From Bifidobacterium phasiani (GTDB lineage: Bacteria; Actinomycetota; Actinomycetes; Actinomycetales; Bifidobacteriaceae), in contig NZ_JAHBBD010000014.1 in the NCBI RefSeq assembly GCF_019331775.1, positions 1 to 64,000 on the forward strand: a stretch of 64,000 bases of DNA, given 5' to 3'. A program made the position numbers and the translations under genes. Positions 1 to 8,008 of this stretch are shown here, piece by piece. Each line of letters begins with the position of its first letter. Within the stretch, counting starts at the first letter, position 1. The notes under the pieces are model-generated. The model made no database searches. It was given only the letters and a program-made list of their open reading frames with translations, and had not been told where the DNA came from.

Positions 1-153
1 AGGTGAGCGGCCGCCGAGGCCGCGAAGGGTACTCGGTCCGGGTTGGACTGGGCCGAGCCGTTGGCGGGCGGTCCGGTGGACTGCCCGTAGGCGAGGTGAG
101 CGGCCGCCGAGGCCGCGAAGGGTACTCAGTCCAAGTTGGACTGAGTACCAGCC
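1..153. repeat. Tandem duplication of about 60 bp at the xseB 3' end
   Basis: Bases 1-60 and 94-153 are two copies of one segment. The first 34 bases of each are identical (AGGTGAGCGGCCGCCGAGGC and onward) and the rest is diverged but alignable. Each copy ends in a hairpin built on a GTCC/GGAC core; the copy next to xseB is a perfect palindrome and the outer one is decayed. It looks like a duplicated terminator. I see no gene in bases 1-125. Confidence 0.75.
121..149 (-). terminator. Palindromic terminator overlapping the xseB stop codon
   Basis: This is a perfect inverted repeat with 14-bp arms (GGTACTCAGTCCAA and its complement) around one central base. It encodes the last residues of XseB, and the stop codon lies in the arm. 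There is no clear T-run, so termination is inferred from the position at the end of the xseA-xseB unit. Confidence 0.6.
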
Positions 154-482
154 GTCTCGGCCGAGGTCGCCTGCTCGGCCTGCGCGGCGTCGAGCCGGGC
201 GCGCACGTCGTTGAGCAGGCTCTGCGCGCGGCGGGCGAGCGCCTCGCCGATCTCCCACTGGCGCATTGACTGGTCGAGGCTGAGCCCGCCGGCCTCCAGC
301 GCCTGCACGGCCTGGATGAGCTTGTCGCGCGCCTCCTCGTAGGGCATGGCCGCGATGGCCTGACGCTCCGCGTCGGTGAGCGAGGACGCCGGGGCGGCCG
401 GCCGGTCGGCGGCCTCCTGCGCGGTCTTGTCGGTCTTGTCGGCGTCGTTGGTTGCGGTGGGTTCGGTGGTCTTGGCTGCCAT
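126..482 (-). CDS. xseB: Exodeoxyribonuclease VII small subunit
   Basis: This 118-residue protein is the small subunit of exonuclease VII, which combines with XseA and degrades single-stranded DNA to oligonucleotides in the cytoplasm. The core (about residues 45-105: PYEEARDKLIQAVQALEAGG, LSLDQSMRQWEIGEALARR) is the two-helix signature of the family. The family is usually near 80 residues; the extra length is an acidic, Thr/Ala-rich N-terminal tail that looks disordered. The start at 482 is supported by a GAAAGGAG ribosome-binding site. The gene lies 128 bp downstream of xseA on the same strand and is probably co-transcribed with it. Its last codons lie within a palindrome. Confidence 0.93.
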   Translation of the reverse strand: MAAKTTEPTATNDADKTDKTAQEAADRPAAPASSLTDAERQAIAAMPYEEARDKLIQAVQALEAGGLSLDQSMRQWEIGEALARRAQSLLNDVRARLDAAQAEQATSAETAGTQSNLD

Positions 483-610
483 GATGGCTCCTTTCGGTGT
501 TCCGTGCCGTCGTGTGTGTTGTGCGGTGTGGTCCGGCGCGAGGTCGCGTGCCGTCGATGCCGACGGCCGTGGCCCCGCCCGCGCCGTCCGGTCGCTTCCG
601 CGCGCGGCGC

Positions 611-1924
611 CTAGTCGGCGGCCTCGCGGGCGGCGGTGACCTCGGCGAGCACCGAGCCCCGGCGCAGGGTCACGGTGATCGACTCGCCGGCGGCCGTGCG
701 GCCGGCGTCGTCGAGCACGTGCCCGTCCGCGGTCTGCACGACCGCGTACCCGCGGTTGAGCGTGGACTGCGGGCTGAGCGCGGTGAGCGAGGCGTGGCGC
801 TTCTCGATGGTCATCGTCGCGTCGTCGACGATGCGCGTCAGGCCGCGGCGCATGCGCTGCACGGCCTCGTCGACGAAGCGCTGGTGCGGCTCGAGCATCG
901 TGGCCGGATGGGTCAGGCTCGGCCGGTCGGCGTATCCCTCGATCAGCCGGATCTCGTTGTCGACGCGGGCGCCGATGCGCATGCGCATCTGGGCGATGGC
1001 CCCGGCGACCAGCTGCCACTGCTCGCGCACGTCGGGGACGACGCGCTTGGCCGCGTCGGTCGGCGTCGAGGCGCGCAGATCGGCCGCGAGCTCGATGAGC
1101 GTCCAGTCGTCCTCGTGGCCGATGGCCGAGACGATGGGCGTGGCGCAGGCGGCGGTCGCGCGCACGACGCCCTCGTCGGAGAAGCCGATCAGGTCCTCGA
1201 AGCTGCCGCCGCCGCGCGCGACGATGATGACGTCGACCTCCGGGTCGGCGTCGAGCTGGCGGATCGCCGAGACGACGTCCGACGGGCACTGCGCGCCCTG
1301 GACGTGCACATGCACGATCTTGAAGCGCACCGCGGGCCAGCGCAGGTTCACGTTGGTCACCACGTCGCCCTCGGCGCGCGCCTGCGGGGCGCAGATCAGG
1401 CCGATGCACCGGGGGAACTCGGGCAGCGGCACCTTGTTCTCGGCGTCGAACAGGCCCTCGCCCTTGAGCCGCCGGCGCAGCTCGTCGATCTGCGCCTTGA
1501 GGTCGCCGGCGCCGACGCGGCGGATGTCGTCGGCCACGAAGCTCAGGCGCGTGGCCTTGACCCAGATGTCGGCCCTGCCGTGCACGACCACGCGGTCGCC
1601 CTGCCGGAAGTCGCGCGCCTTGGCCACGAACCGGCTGAACCCCATGACCTGGATCGAGACCTCCTCGTGGTTGTCGCGCAGAGTGATGTACCCGGAGGTG
1701 GACCGGCGCATGTTGATCTCGACGATCTGCCCCTCGATCCAGGCCTCGGGCCACTTGAGCACCGCGTTGTGGAACTTCTGGCTCAGCACGCTGACCGGCC
1801 AGGGGTTCTCGGGCGTGGTGTCGCGGGCCAGGCGCGGCAGCTGGTCGAGCGGACGCGGGCCGTCCGCGGCTCCCCCCGCCGGCGGCCGCGATGCCGCCGG
1901 ACCGTATCCATAGTCGAAACTCAT
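611..1924 (-). CDS. xseA: Exodeoxyribonuclease VII large subunit
   Basis: This 437-residue protein is the catalytic large subunit of exonuclease VII, acting in DNA repair. An N-terminal OB-fold (about residues 30-130, with VSVLSQKFHNAVLKWPEAWI and the GYITLRD strand) precedes the XseA nuclease domain. That domain contains the family motifs ARGGGSFEDLIGFSDE and the later SAIGHEDDWTLIELAADLRA. The length fits the family. The ATG at 1924 lies behind a GGGGGA-type ribosome-binding site; the frame stays open further upstream, but that extension is not family-like. It is divergent from nrdD and upstream of xseB. Confidence 0.95.
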   Translation of the reverse strand: MSFDYGYGPAASRPPAGGAADGPRPLDQLPRLARDTTPENPWPVSVLSQKFHNAVLKWPEAWIEGQIVEINMRRSTSGYITLRDNHEEVSIQVMGFSRFVAKARDFRQGDRVVVHGRADIWVKATRLSFVADDIRRVGAGDLKAQIDELRRRLKGEGLFDAENKVPLPEFPRCIGLICAPQARAEGDVVTNVNLRWPAVRFKIVHVHVQGAQCPSDVVSAIRQLDADPEVDVIIVARGGGSFEDLIGFSDEGVVRATAACATPIVSAIGHEDDWTLIELAADLRASTPTDAAKRVVPDVREQWQLVAGAIAQMRMRIGARVDNEIRLIEGYADRPSLTHPATMLEPHQRFVDEAVQRMRRGLTRIVDDATMTIEKRHASLTALSPQSTLNRGYAVVQTADGHVLDDAGRTAAGESITVTLRRGSVLAEVTAAREAAD

Positions 1925-2324
1925 GGGTCCAAGGTTCCCCCATCTGAGGGACAAGGGCGCGTCGCGCCGGAACGCCGGGGGACACGCCGAGGCGGGGCCG
2001 TCGCGTCGTTCCGCTAGCCTGTCCCGGGCCGGTGCGGACGCCCCCGGCGCGACACGCTGGGCCGGGAATGTTACCCAAATCACACAACCGACGGTTTTGC
2101 GCGGTATTTGGCCGATGGGCACTACATCTAGGGGGGCTGGCGGCGCGTCGCAACTAGATATCGGGGTGAGGTTGTCGTAAAGTCGTTCATCTAGAGACGG
2201 CTTACACGAATGTAGTTTGCCGGTCGAACGGGCGAATCACGTGGGTGGATCGGCTCGCAGCAGGAGATATCGAGACAACCGGTCGGGCGGCGCGAGCCGC
2301 GCGTCCGGACGCAGGAGGACGAGC
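1925..2324. other. Divergent intergenic region between xseA and nrdD
   Basis: This 400-bp region has no convincing gene. It includes the locally AT-richer stretch at 2065-2225 where the divergent promoters should lie, and the NrdR-like box pair listed separately. A clear -35/-10 pair could not be fixed for either direction. Confidence 0.6.
2119..2166 (+). promoter_or_regulatory. Pair of NrdR-like boxes upstream of nrdD
   Basis: Two 16-bp sites, GCACTACATCTAGGGG (2119-2134) and CAACTAGATATCGGGG (2151-2166), both fit the core CwAnATnTnG of NrdR boxes. Their starts are 32 bp apart, about three helical turns, which is the usual spacing of paired NrdR sites. NrdR is the dATP/ATP-sensing repressor of ribonucleotide reductase genes; nrdR itself is not in the window. 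Confidence 0.72.
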
Positions 2325-4709
2325 ATGGAAACGCAGGTGCTGGAGGCAACCAGAACGACTACCGCACGGGTGCTGGTCGAGAAGCGCGACGGTCGCATCG
2401 TCGACTTCGACCCGATCAACATCATCAACGCGGTCAAGTCCGCCTTCAACGACCTCGACAAGAAGGTCGGCCCCCAGGAGGAGCAGATGATCCGCGACAT
2501 CGCCAACCAGGTGGAGGGCGAGATCAAGGAGCGCTACAACGGCCCCGCCAAGATCGAGGACATCCAGAACCTCGTCGAGCACGCCCTGATCGAGGACCAC
2601 CTGTACGACGTCGCGCGCAACTACACCACCTACCGCCTGAACAAGGACATCGAGCGCGCCAAGGCCACCGACATCAACGAGGCCGTCAGCAAGCTCATCA
2701 ACAAGGACGAGTCGCTGGTGCGCGAGAACGCGAACAAGGACTCGAACGTCTACGCCACGCAGCGCGACCTGCTGGCCGGCGCGGTCTCCAAGGCCTCGGC
2801 GTTCGCGATGCTGCCGGACGCGGTCTCCAACGCGCATATGAAGGGCGACATCCACTTCCACGACGCCGACTACTCGCCGTTCACCTCGATGAACAACTGC
2901 TCGCTGCCGAACTTCGGCGACATGCTCGCCCACGGCTTCGCGCTCGGCAACGCGATGATGGACTCGCCGAAGTCCATCGGCACCGCCGCCACCCAGATCA
3001 CCCAGATCATCAAGGACATCGCCGGCGCCCAGTACGGCGGCCAGACCGTGAACCGCGCCGACGAGATGCTCGAGCCGTACGCCAGGCGCGACTACGCGAA
3101 GAACCTCAAGATGGCCCACTCGATGATCCCGGACTCGACCCCGATCGCGGTGGCCGAGGACATGATCCGCGGCCTGAAGGCCCAGGAGCCGACCTGGCTG
3201 CACTTCGAGAACCGCGAGCCGCTGCCGATGGACGAGGCCTTCGACACGGACCTGCCCGAGCTGGACCAGATCCGCGAGATCTACGCGAAGATCATGACCC
3301 GCAAGGCCATCTACGACGCGATGCAGACGATGGAGTACCAGATCAACTCCAACCGCGTCTCCAACGGCCAGACCCCGTTCGTGACCGTCGGCTTCGGCCT
3401 GGGCACCTCGTGGTTCGCCCGCGAGATCCAGCGCGCGATCCTGCTCAACCGCATCCGCGGCCTGGGCAAGGACCGCCACACCGCGATCTTCCCGAAGCTC
3501 GTGTTCACGATCAGGCACGGCGTCAACGCCGATCCGGGCGACCCGAACTACGACATGAAGCAGCTGGCGCTCGAGTCGAGCACCAAGCGCATGTACCCGG
3601 ACGTGGTGTTCTACGAGAACATCGTCAAGATCACCGGCTCCTTCAAGGCGCCGATGGGCTGCCGCTCCTTCCTGCAGGCGTGGACCGACCCCGAGACCGG
3701 CGAGGACGTCGAGGACGGCCGCATGAACCTCGGCGTGGTCACCGTGAACGTGCCGCGCATCGCGCTGGAGTCCCACGGCGACGTGGAGCGCTTCTGGAAG
3801 ATCTTCAACGAGCGCATGGAGGTGGCGCACCAGGCGCTGCAGTTCCGCATCATGCGCTGCAAGCAGGCCACGCCGGTCAACGCCCCCACGCTGTTCCGCT
3901 ACGGCGCGTTCGGCCGCCTCGGCGCCAACGACAACGTCGACCAGCTGTTCCGCAACGAGCGCGCCACCGTGTCGCTGGGCTACATCGGCCTGTACGAGGC
4001 GACCGCCGTGTTCTACGGCAAGAACTGGATGCGCGACCACGGCTGGGACCCGCAGGGCAAGGAGTTCGCGCTGTCGATCGTCAGGCGCATGAACGAGCTG
4101 TGCAAGCAGTGGAGCGCCGCCGAGGGCTACCACTACTCGGTGTACTCCACGCCGGCCGAGTCGCTGACCGACCGCTTCAACCGCATGGACCGCGAGAAGT
4201 TCGGCGAGGTCGAGGGCGTGACCGACCACGACTTCTACACCAACTCCTTCCACTACCCGGTGTGGCTGCAGCCGACCCCGATGGAGAAGCTCAACTACGA
4301 GAAGGACTTCCCGTACTACGCCTCGGGCGGCTTCATCAACTACTGCGAGTTCCCGTGCCTGCAGGCCAACCCCAAGGCGCTGGAGGCCGTGTGGGACTAC
4401 GCCTACAACATCGGCATCGGCTACCTGGGCACCAACACCCCGATCGACCACTGCTTCGTGTGCGGCTTCGAGGGCGACTTCGAGCCGACCGACGAGGGCT
4501 TCAAGTGCCCCGAGTGCGGCAACTCCGACCCGGACAAGTGCAACGTGACCAAGCGCACCTGCGGCTACCTCGGCAACCCGGTGCAGCGCCCGATGGTGCA
4601 CGGCCGCCACGAGGAGATCGCCCACCGCGTCAAGCACATGTCGGGCGAGACCGGCCACGTGACGCTGAACGACGGCACCACCCGCGAGTGGTTCGAGGAG
4701 GCCAAGTAG
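2325..4709 (+). CDS. nrdD: Anaerobic (class III) ribonucleoside-triphosphate reductase
   Basis: This 794-residue glycyl-radical enzyme reduces ribonucleoside triphosphates to deoxyribonucleotides without oxygen. An N-terminal ATP-cone (about residues 15-105, VLVEKRDGRIVDFDPINI) gives allosteric control, followed by the ten-stranded barrel. Near the C terminus a zinc site is visible as HCFVCGF then KCPECGN, and then the glycyl-radical loop RTCGYLGNP with Gly747 as the radical residue. The start at 2325 follows AGGAGGACGAGC. It lies 175 bp upstream of its activase nrdG and downstream of NrdR-like boxes. The finding fits a strictly anaerobic lifestyle. Confidence 0.97.
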   Translation: METQVLEATRTTTARVLVEKRDGRIVDFDPINIINAVKSAFNDLDKKVGPQEEQMIRDIANQVEGEIKERYNGPAKIEDIQNLVEHALIEDHLYDVARNYTTYRLNKDIERAKATDINEAVSKLINKDESLVRENANKDSNVYATQRDLLAGAVSKASAFAMLPDAVSNAHMKGDIHFHDADYSPFTSMNNCSLPNFGDMLAHGFALGNAMMDSPKSIGTAATQITQIIKDIAGAQYGGQTVNRADEMLEPYARRDYAKNLKMAHSMIPDSTPIAVAEDMIRGLKAQEPTWLHFENREPLPMDEAFDTDLPELDQIREIYAKIMTRKAIYDAMQTMEYQINSNRVSNGQTPFVTVGFGLGTSWFAREIQRAILLNRIRGLGKDRHTAIFPKLVFTIRHGVNADPGDPNYDMKQLALESSTKRMYPDVVFYENIVKITGSFKAPMGCRSFLQAWTDPETGEDVEDGRMNLGVVTVNVPRIALESHGDVERFWKIFNERMEVAHQALQFRIMRCKQATPVNAPTLFRYGAFGRLGANDNVDQLFRNERATVSLGYIGLYEATAVFYGKNWMRDHGWDPQGKEFALSIVRRMNELCKQWSAAEGYHYSVYSTPAESLTDRFNRMDREKFGEVEGVTDHDFYTNSFHYPVWLQPTPMEKLNYEKDFPYYASGGFINYCEFPCLQANPKALEAVWDYAYNIGIGYLGTNTPIDHCFVCGFEGDFEPTDEGFKCPECGNSDPDKCNVTKRTCGYLGNPVQRPMVHGRHEEIAHRVKHMSGETGHVTLNDGTTREWFEEAK

Positions 4710-4799
4710 CGACGTCGGATCCCGCGCCCGCCCGGGCGCGGCGACCCCGAGGACCGGTCCGGCAGGCCGAGCGGCCGCCGGGCCGGTCCGGCGTTTGGG

Positions 4800-4832
4800 G
4801 GCGTCCTCCCGCACTTCCCGCGGGAGGACGCC
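4800..4832 (+). terminator. Strong hairpin between nrdD and nrdG
   Basis: A 13-bp perfect stem (GGCGTCCTCCCGC with its complement) has a 7-base loop. No T-run follows, so it may be a partial terminator or an mRNA-processing or stability element that sets the NrdD:NrdG ratio rather than a full stop. Confidence 0.55.
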
Positions 4833-4884
4833 GCGATGGGCATGGGCCCGGGGCAAGGCGCGGGCCCGCGGCAAGGAGGATCCG

Positions 4885-5601
4885 ATGGGCGAATTCCAAT
4901 CGACGGGCGCCGGACGGCGCGACTTCGCGGCCGGGGAGACGGGGCGCGGCCCCGCCGTCCCCAGCGAGCTGACCAACAACCCGCGCGCCGGCCAGTGGGA
5001 CGGCCGCCGGCTCAGCCGCGGCATGGTCGCCGACTACAAGCGCTTCCTGATGACCGACGGCGAGGGCATCCGCTGCTCGCTGTACGTGTCGGGCTGCCCG
5101 TTCCGCTGCGAGGGCTGCTACAACTCCTCGATCTGGGACTTCGGCGTCGGCCACGCCTACACCGACCGACTGGAGGCGCAGATCATGGAGGACCTGGCGC
5201 AGGACTACGTGCAGGGGATCACGTTCCTGGGCGGCGAGCCGCTGCTCAACACCCCGATGCTGATCCCGCTGGCCCGCCGGATCCGCGAGCGCTTCGGGGC
5301 CTCGAAGGACATCTGGTGCTGGACCGGCTACACCTGGGAGGAGCTGATGCGCCCGGGGGAGACCCCGGACAAGCGCGAGCTGCTCGGGCTGATCGACATC
5401 CTGGTGGACGGCCGCTACATCGCGACGCAGCACGACTCGCTGCTGCAGTTCCGCGGCTCGCGCAACCAGCGGATCCTCGACGTGCCGCGTTCGCTGGAGG
5501 CCGGCGAACCGGTGGTCTGGGCCAAGCTGCACGACCAGGAGCGCTTCATCCCCGAGATCTACGGCGTGGAGCGCGCCGCCGGCGAGGGCGCCGCGTCCTG
5601 A
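4885..5601 (+). CDS. nrdG: Anaerobic ribonucleotide reductase activating protein
   Basis: This 238-residue radical-SAM enzyme uses a [4Fe-4S] cluster and S-adenosylmethionine to place the glycyl radical on NrdD. The cluster-binding CX3CX2C motif is Cys71, Cys75 and Cys78 (CPFRCEGC). The SAM-binding GGE motif follows in FLGGEPLLN, and WTGYTWEEL is typical of NrdG. The first 45 residues are an unusual hydrophilic extension before the conserved core. The start at 4885 has a strong CAAGGAGGATCCG ribosome-binding site, and the gene follows nrdD closely. Confidence 0.96.
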   Translation: MGEFQSTGAGRRDFAAGETGRGPAVPSELTNNPRAGQWDGRRLSRGMVADYKRFLMTDGEGIRCSLYVSGCPFRCEGCYNSSIWDFGVGHAYTDRLEAQIMEDLAQDYVQGITFLGGEPLLNTPMLIPLARRIRERFGASKDIWCWTGYTWEELMRPGETPDKRELLGLIDILVDGRYIATQHDSLLQFRGSRNQRILDVPRSLEAGEPVVWAKLHDQERFIPEIYGVERAAGEGAAS

Positions 5602-5657
5602 ACCGGCGCTTCGGCCGGACCGGGTGCGTGGCGTCGTCGCCGCACCCCCGGCTTCGT

Positions 5658-5707
5658 GATCACGCCCGGGCCACGGCGGTACGTCCGGCCGGGGCCCGGG
5701 CGTGATC
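5658..5707. terminator. Bidirectional terminator between nrdG and the mutarotase gene
   Basis: Perfect 15-bp arms (GATCACGCCCGGGCC and its complement) flank a 20-base loop. It sits between two genes that converge, so it can serve both strands. Confidence 0.75.
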
Positions 5708-5802
5708 GGCGGGCCGGTCCCGGCGGAGAGAGCCGGGCGGTCGGATCCCGGACGGTCCCGCCGTGGCCGCCGTCGACGAGGCCGAGGCGGGACCGGTACG
5801 GC

Positions 5803-6672
5803 TCAGGCGACGCGCAGCGTCTGCGACAGCGTGTGGGTCTCGCCGGGGGAGAGCACCACGCTGCGGTCGAAGCGGGCCACCGACTCGACGCACACGAAGC
5901 CGCGCCATTCGCCGGCCTGCATGTCGCCGATCGCATCGCCCGCCTGCTCGCCGGGGTTCCACACCACCGACTGCGGCGCGCCCTGCTTGCTCACGACGAT
6001 CGTGCGGCCGAGCACCGGGTCGCTGACGCGCACGGTGTCGACGCCGTCCGCCAGATAGGTGCGGTCGGTCATGCCCGAGAACGTGATCGGCTCGCCGGTC
6101 GCCTTGTGCCGCGGCGTGTCGGCCTGAGTGTTGTCCAGGTAGTCGGAGGACTCGAACCCGGTGATCGCGATGCGCTCCACGTCGCCGACCCGGATGTAGG
6201 TGTGCAGCGCGGCCTCGTAGATCATCGGCTCGTCGCCGTCGTTGACGACGGTCAGCGACATGGTGAGCGCCGGGCCGACCTCCACGTCGTAGAACGCGCG
6301 GAAGCGCGGGGCGCCGCCGGACTCGAGCTGCGCGAGCGCCGCGGCGTCGAAGTCGGCGGAGTCCAGCACGTAGCGGGCGTGGTGGTCGTTGGACGCGCCG
6401 TCGTCGAACCGCCAGAACGACACGCGGCCGAAGCCGTGCTTCGGCTTCTTGTCCGCGGCCCGGCCGTGCGACCAGCCGGTGTTGAACCAGGGGAAGATGA
6501 TGGGCACGCCGCCGCGGATGGCCGTGCCCTCGGCGAGATGGATGGCGCGGGGATGCCAGATGACCGGCCGCTGGCCGGCGGGGGACCAGGACACCACATG
6601 GGCGCCGTAGTCGCTGATGGAGGCGGAGGAGTCGTCGTTGACAATATCGCGGATGGTGAAAGCACTGCTCAT
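5803..6672 (-). CDS. D-hexose-6-phosphate mutarotase / aldose 1-epimerase family
   Basis: This 289-residue protein is of the YeaD-like branch of the galactose-mutarotase fold. These enzymes interconvert alpha and beta anomers of hexose 6-phosphates in the cytoplasm. Family signatures are the start DYGAHVVSWSP, the loop IRGGVPIIFPWF, the paired KPKHGFGR stretch, and the acidic catalytic region ending WNPGEQAGDAIGDMQAGEWR. No signal peptide is present. A TATACT -10 hexamer lies only six bases before the ATG, so the transcript is probably leaderless. The gene converges on nrdG. The exact sugar is not fixed by sequence alone. Confidence 0.88.
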   Translation of the reverse strand: MSSAFTIRDIVNDDSSASISDYGAHVVSWSPAGQRPVIWHPRAIHLAEGTAIRGGVPIIFPWFNTGWSHGRAADKKPKHGFGRVSFWRFDDGASNDHHARYVLDSADFDAAALAQLESGGAPRFRAFYDVEVGPALTMSLTVVNDGDEPMIYEAALHTYIRVGDVERIAITGFESSDYLDNTQADTPRHKATGEPITFSGMTDRTYLADGVDTVRVSDPVLGRTIVVSKQGAPQSVVWNPGEQAGDAIGDMQAGEWRGFVCVESVARFDRSVVLSPGETHTLSQTLRVA

Positions 6673-6678
6673 ACCACA

Positions 6679-6684
6679 AGTATA
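6679..6684 (-). promoter_or_regulatory. -10 hexamer for leaderless mutarotase mRNA
   Basis: TATACT on the minus strand is followed by six bases and then the ATG. Initiation about 6-7 bases downstream of a -10 would begin at the start codon itself. No good -35 is visible. Confidence 0.5.
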
Positions 6685-6927
6685 GGGAGGGAACCCGGCC
6701 CCGCGCCGGCGGGCCCGGGCGTCGCCCGCATGCCGGACGCCGGGCGGCGCGCCGCGGGCCCGTGCGCCGCCCGGCCGTTCCGCCGTCCGGAACGGCGTTT
6801 GCGGTTGAAGCGGCTCGAGACCCTATAGTGAAGCTGTCCAGCCGCCGTGACGGGGGCCGTGTCGGATGCCCGTCCGGCCGCGCCGCAGGTGGCCGGACGG
6901 ACGAACGGGACGGAGCGAAGAGGGCGT

Positions 6928-7833
6928 ATGCGGGTACGGCGGACGATGGCGGAACGCGCCGTCGCGGCATGCCTGACGGGCGTGATGGCGGCGTTCGGCG
7001 GCGTCGCGCCCGGCATGCGGCCGGCCGGCGCCGACGCCCGGACGTCGGCGTCCTCGCCCTCGCCCGCCGCGACGGGCACGGTCGCGTCGGACGGCGTGTG
7101 GGATGGCGGGTCGGGGGATTCCGGCGCACCGGCCGACGCGGCCGCCGGCGCGCCGGCCGTGTCCCGCGCCGCGCTGCTGGCCTCGATCGGCCCGAGCGAG
7201 CGGCTGGTGCCGGTGGTCGACGGCGCCGTGCGGCTCGACGTGCCGCTGCTCGCGCAGAACCCGGAGCTGCCCAACGGCTGCGAGGCCACCAGCCTGACGA
7301 TGCTGCTCAACTACCTGTCGTACGACGTGACGAAAACCGAGATCGCCTACGACTACATGCCGCGCGGCGAGCTGGTCGAGACCCCGGCGCAGGTGCTGGC
7401 CCCCGACCCGGAGACCACCTACATCGGCGACCCCGGCGGCGGCCAGGGGTACTACATCCTCGCGCCGGGCCTGGTGCGGACCGCCGACCGGTACCTGCGG
7501 GCCGTCGGCTCGCCGGCGCGCGCGAGGGACCTCAGCGGCGCGGACGAGGAGCGGCTGGTGGCCGAGCTGGCCCACGGCCGCCCGGTGGTGGTCTGGGTCA
7601 CGATCGACTACGGCGACGCCCTGTACTTCCGGCAGGACTGGACGAACGCCGAGACCGGCGAGGCGATGACGACGTACGCCAACCTGCACTGCGTGCTGCT
7701 CGTCGGGTTCACTCCGGACGCCTTCCTGGTCAACGACCCGCTGCGCGACGGCGTGCAGACGGTCGGGCGCGACGTGTTCCTCCACGCCTACCATGAGCTC
7801 GGCGACCGCGCGGTCGCCGTCGGGGCGGCATAG
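6928..7833 (+). CDS. Secreted C39-like (papain-fold) cysteine peptidase
   Basis: This 301-residue protein has a basic N terminus (MRVRRTMAER), a hydrophobic stretch AVAACLTGVMAAFGG and an Ala-rich region that together look like a signal peptide. A low-complexity linker to about residue 75 follows, then a C39_2-type domain. The likely catalytic residues are Cys118 in NGCEATSLTMLLNY, His254 in NLHCVLLVGF and Asp270 in VNDPL. Such proteins act outside the membrane, often in cell-wall remodelling or peptide processing; the substrate is unknown. The start at 6928 follows GGAGCGAAGAGG, although an in-frame GTG at 6847 is possible. The preceding gap (6673-6927) has a TATAGT near 6826. Confidence 0.8.
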   Translation: MRVRRTMAERAVAACLTGVMAAFGGVAPGMRPAGADARTSASSPSPAATGTVASDGVWDGGSGDSGAPADAAAGAPAVSRAALLASIGPSERLVPVVDGAVRLDVPLLAQNPELPNGCEATSLTMLLNYLSYDVTKTEIAYDYMPRGELVETPAQVLAPDPETTYIGDPGGGQGYYILAPGLVRTADRYLRAVGSPARARDLSGADEERLVAELAHGRPVVVWVTIDYGDALYFRQDWTNAETGEAMTTYANLHCVLLVGFTPDAFLVNDPLRDGVQTVGRDVFLHAYHELGDRAVAVGAA

Positions 7834-8008
7834 GCGCCGCCCCGTCCGACAGCCGGGACGCCGGTGTCGAATTATGCGCGCCGACAGGCGAATCATGCGC
7901 CCCCGGGGAGTGTCTGGGACGGTGCCCGACTATATTTACATGATGGGTAACCGGGCGTAATCGGCGGCGTCGCGTCGCCGTCCCGGACGACAATCGATAG
8001 AGGTACAT

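Noticed and set aside
2202..5024. 940-residue minus-strand ORF over nrdD
   Set aside because: Antisense shadow of nrdD; no domains and biased composition.
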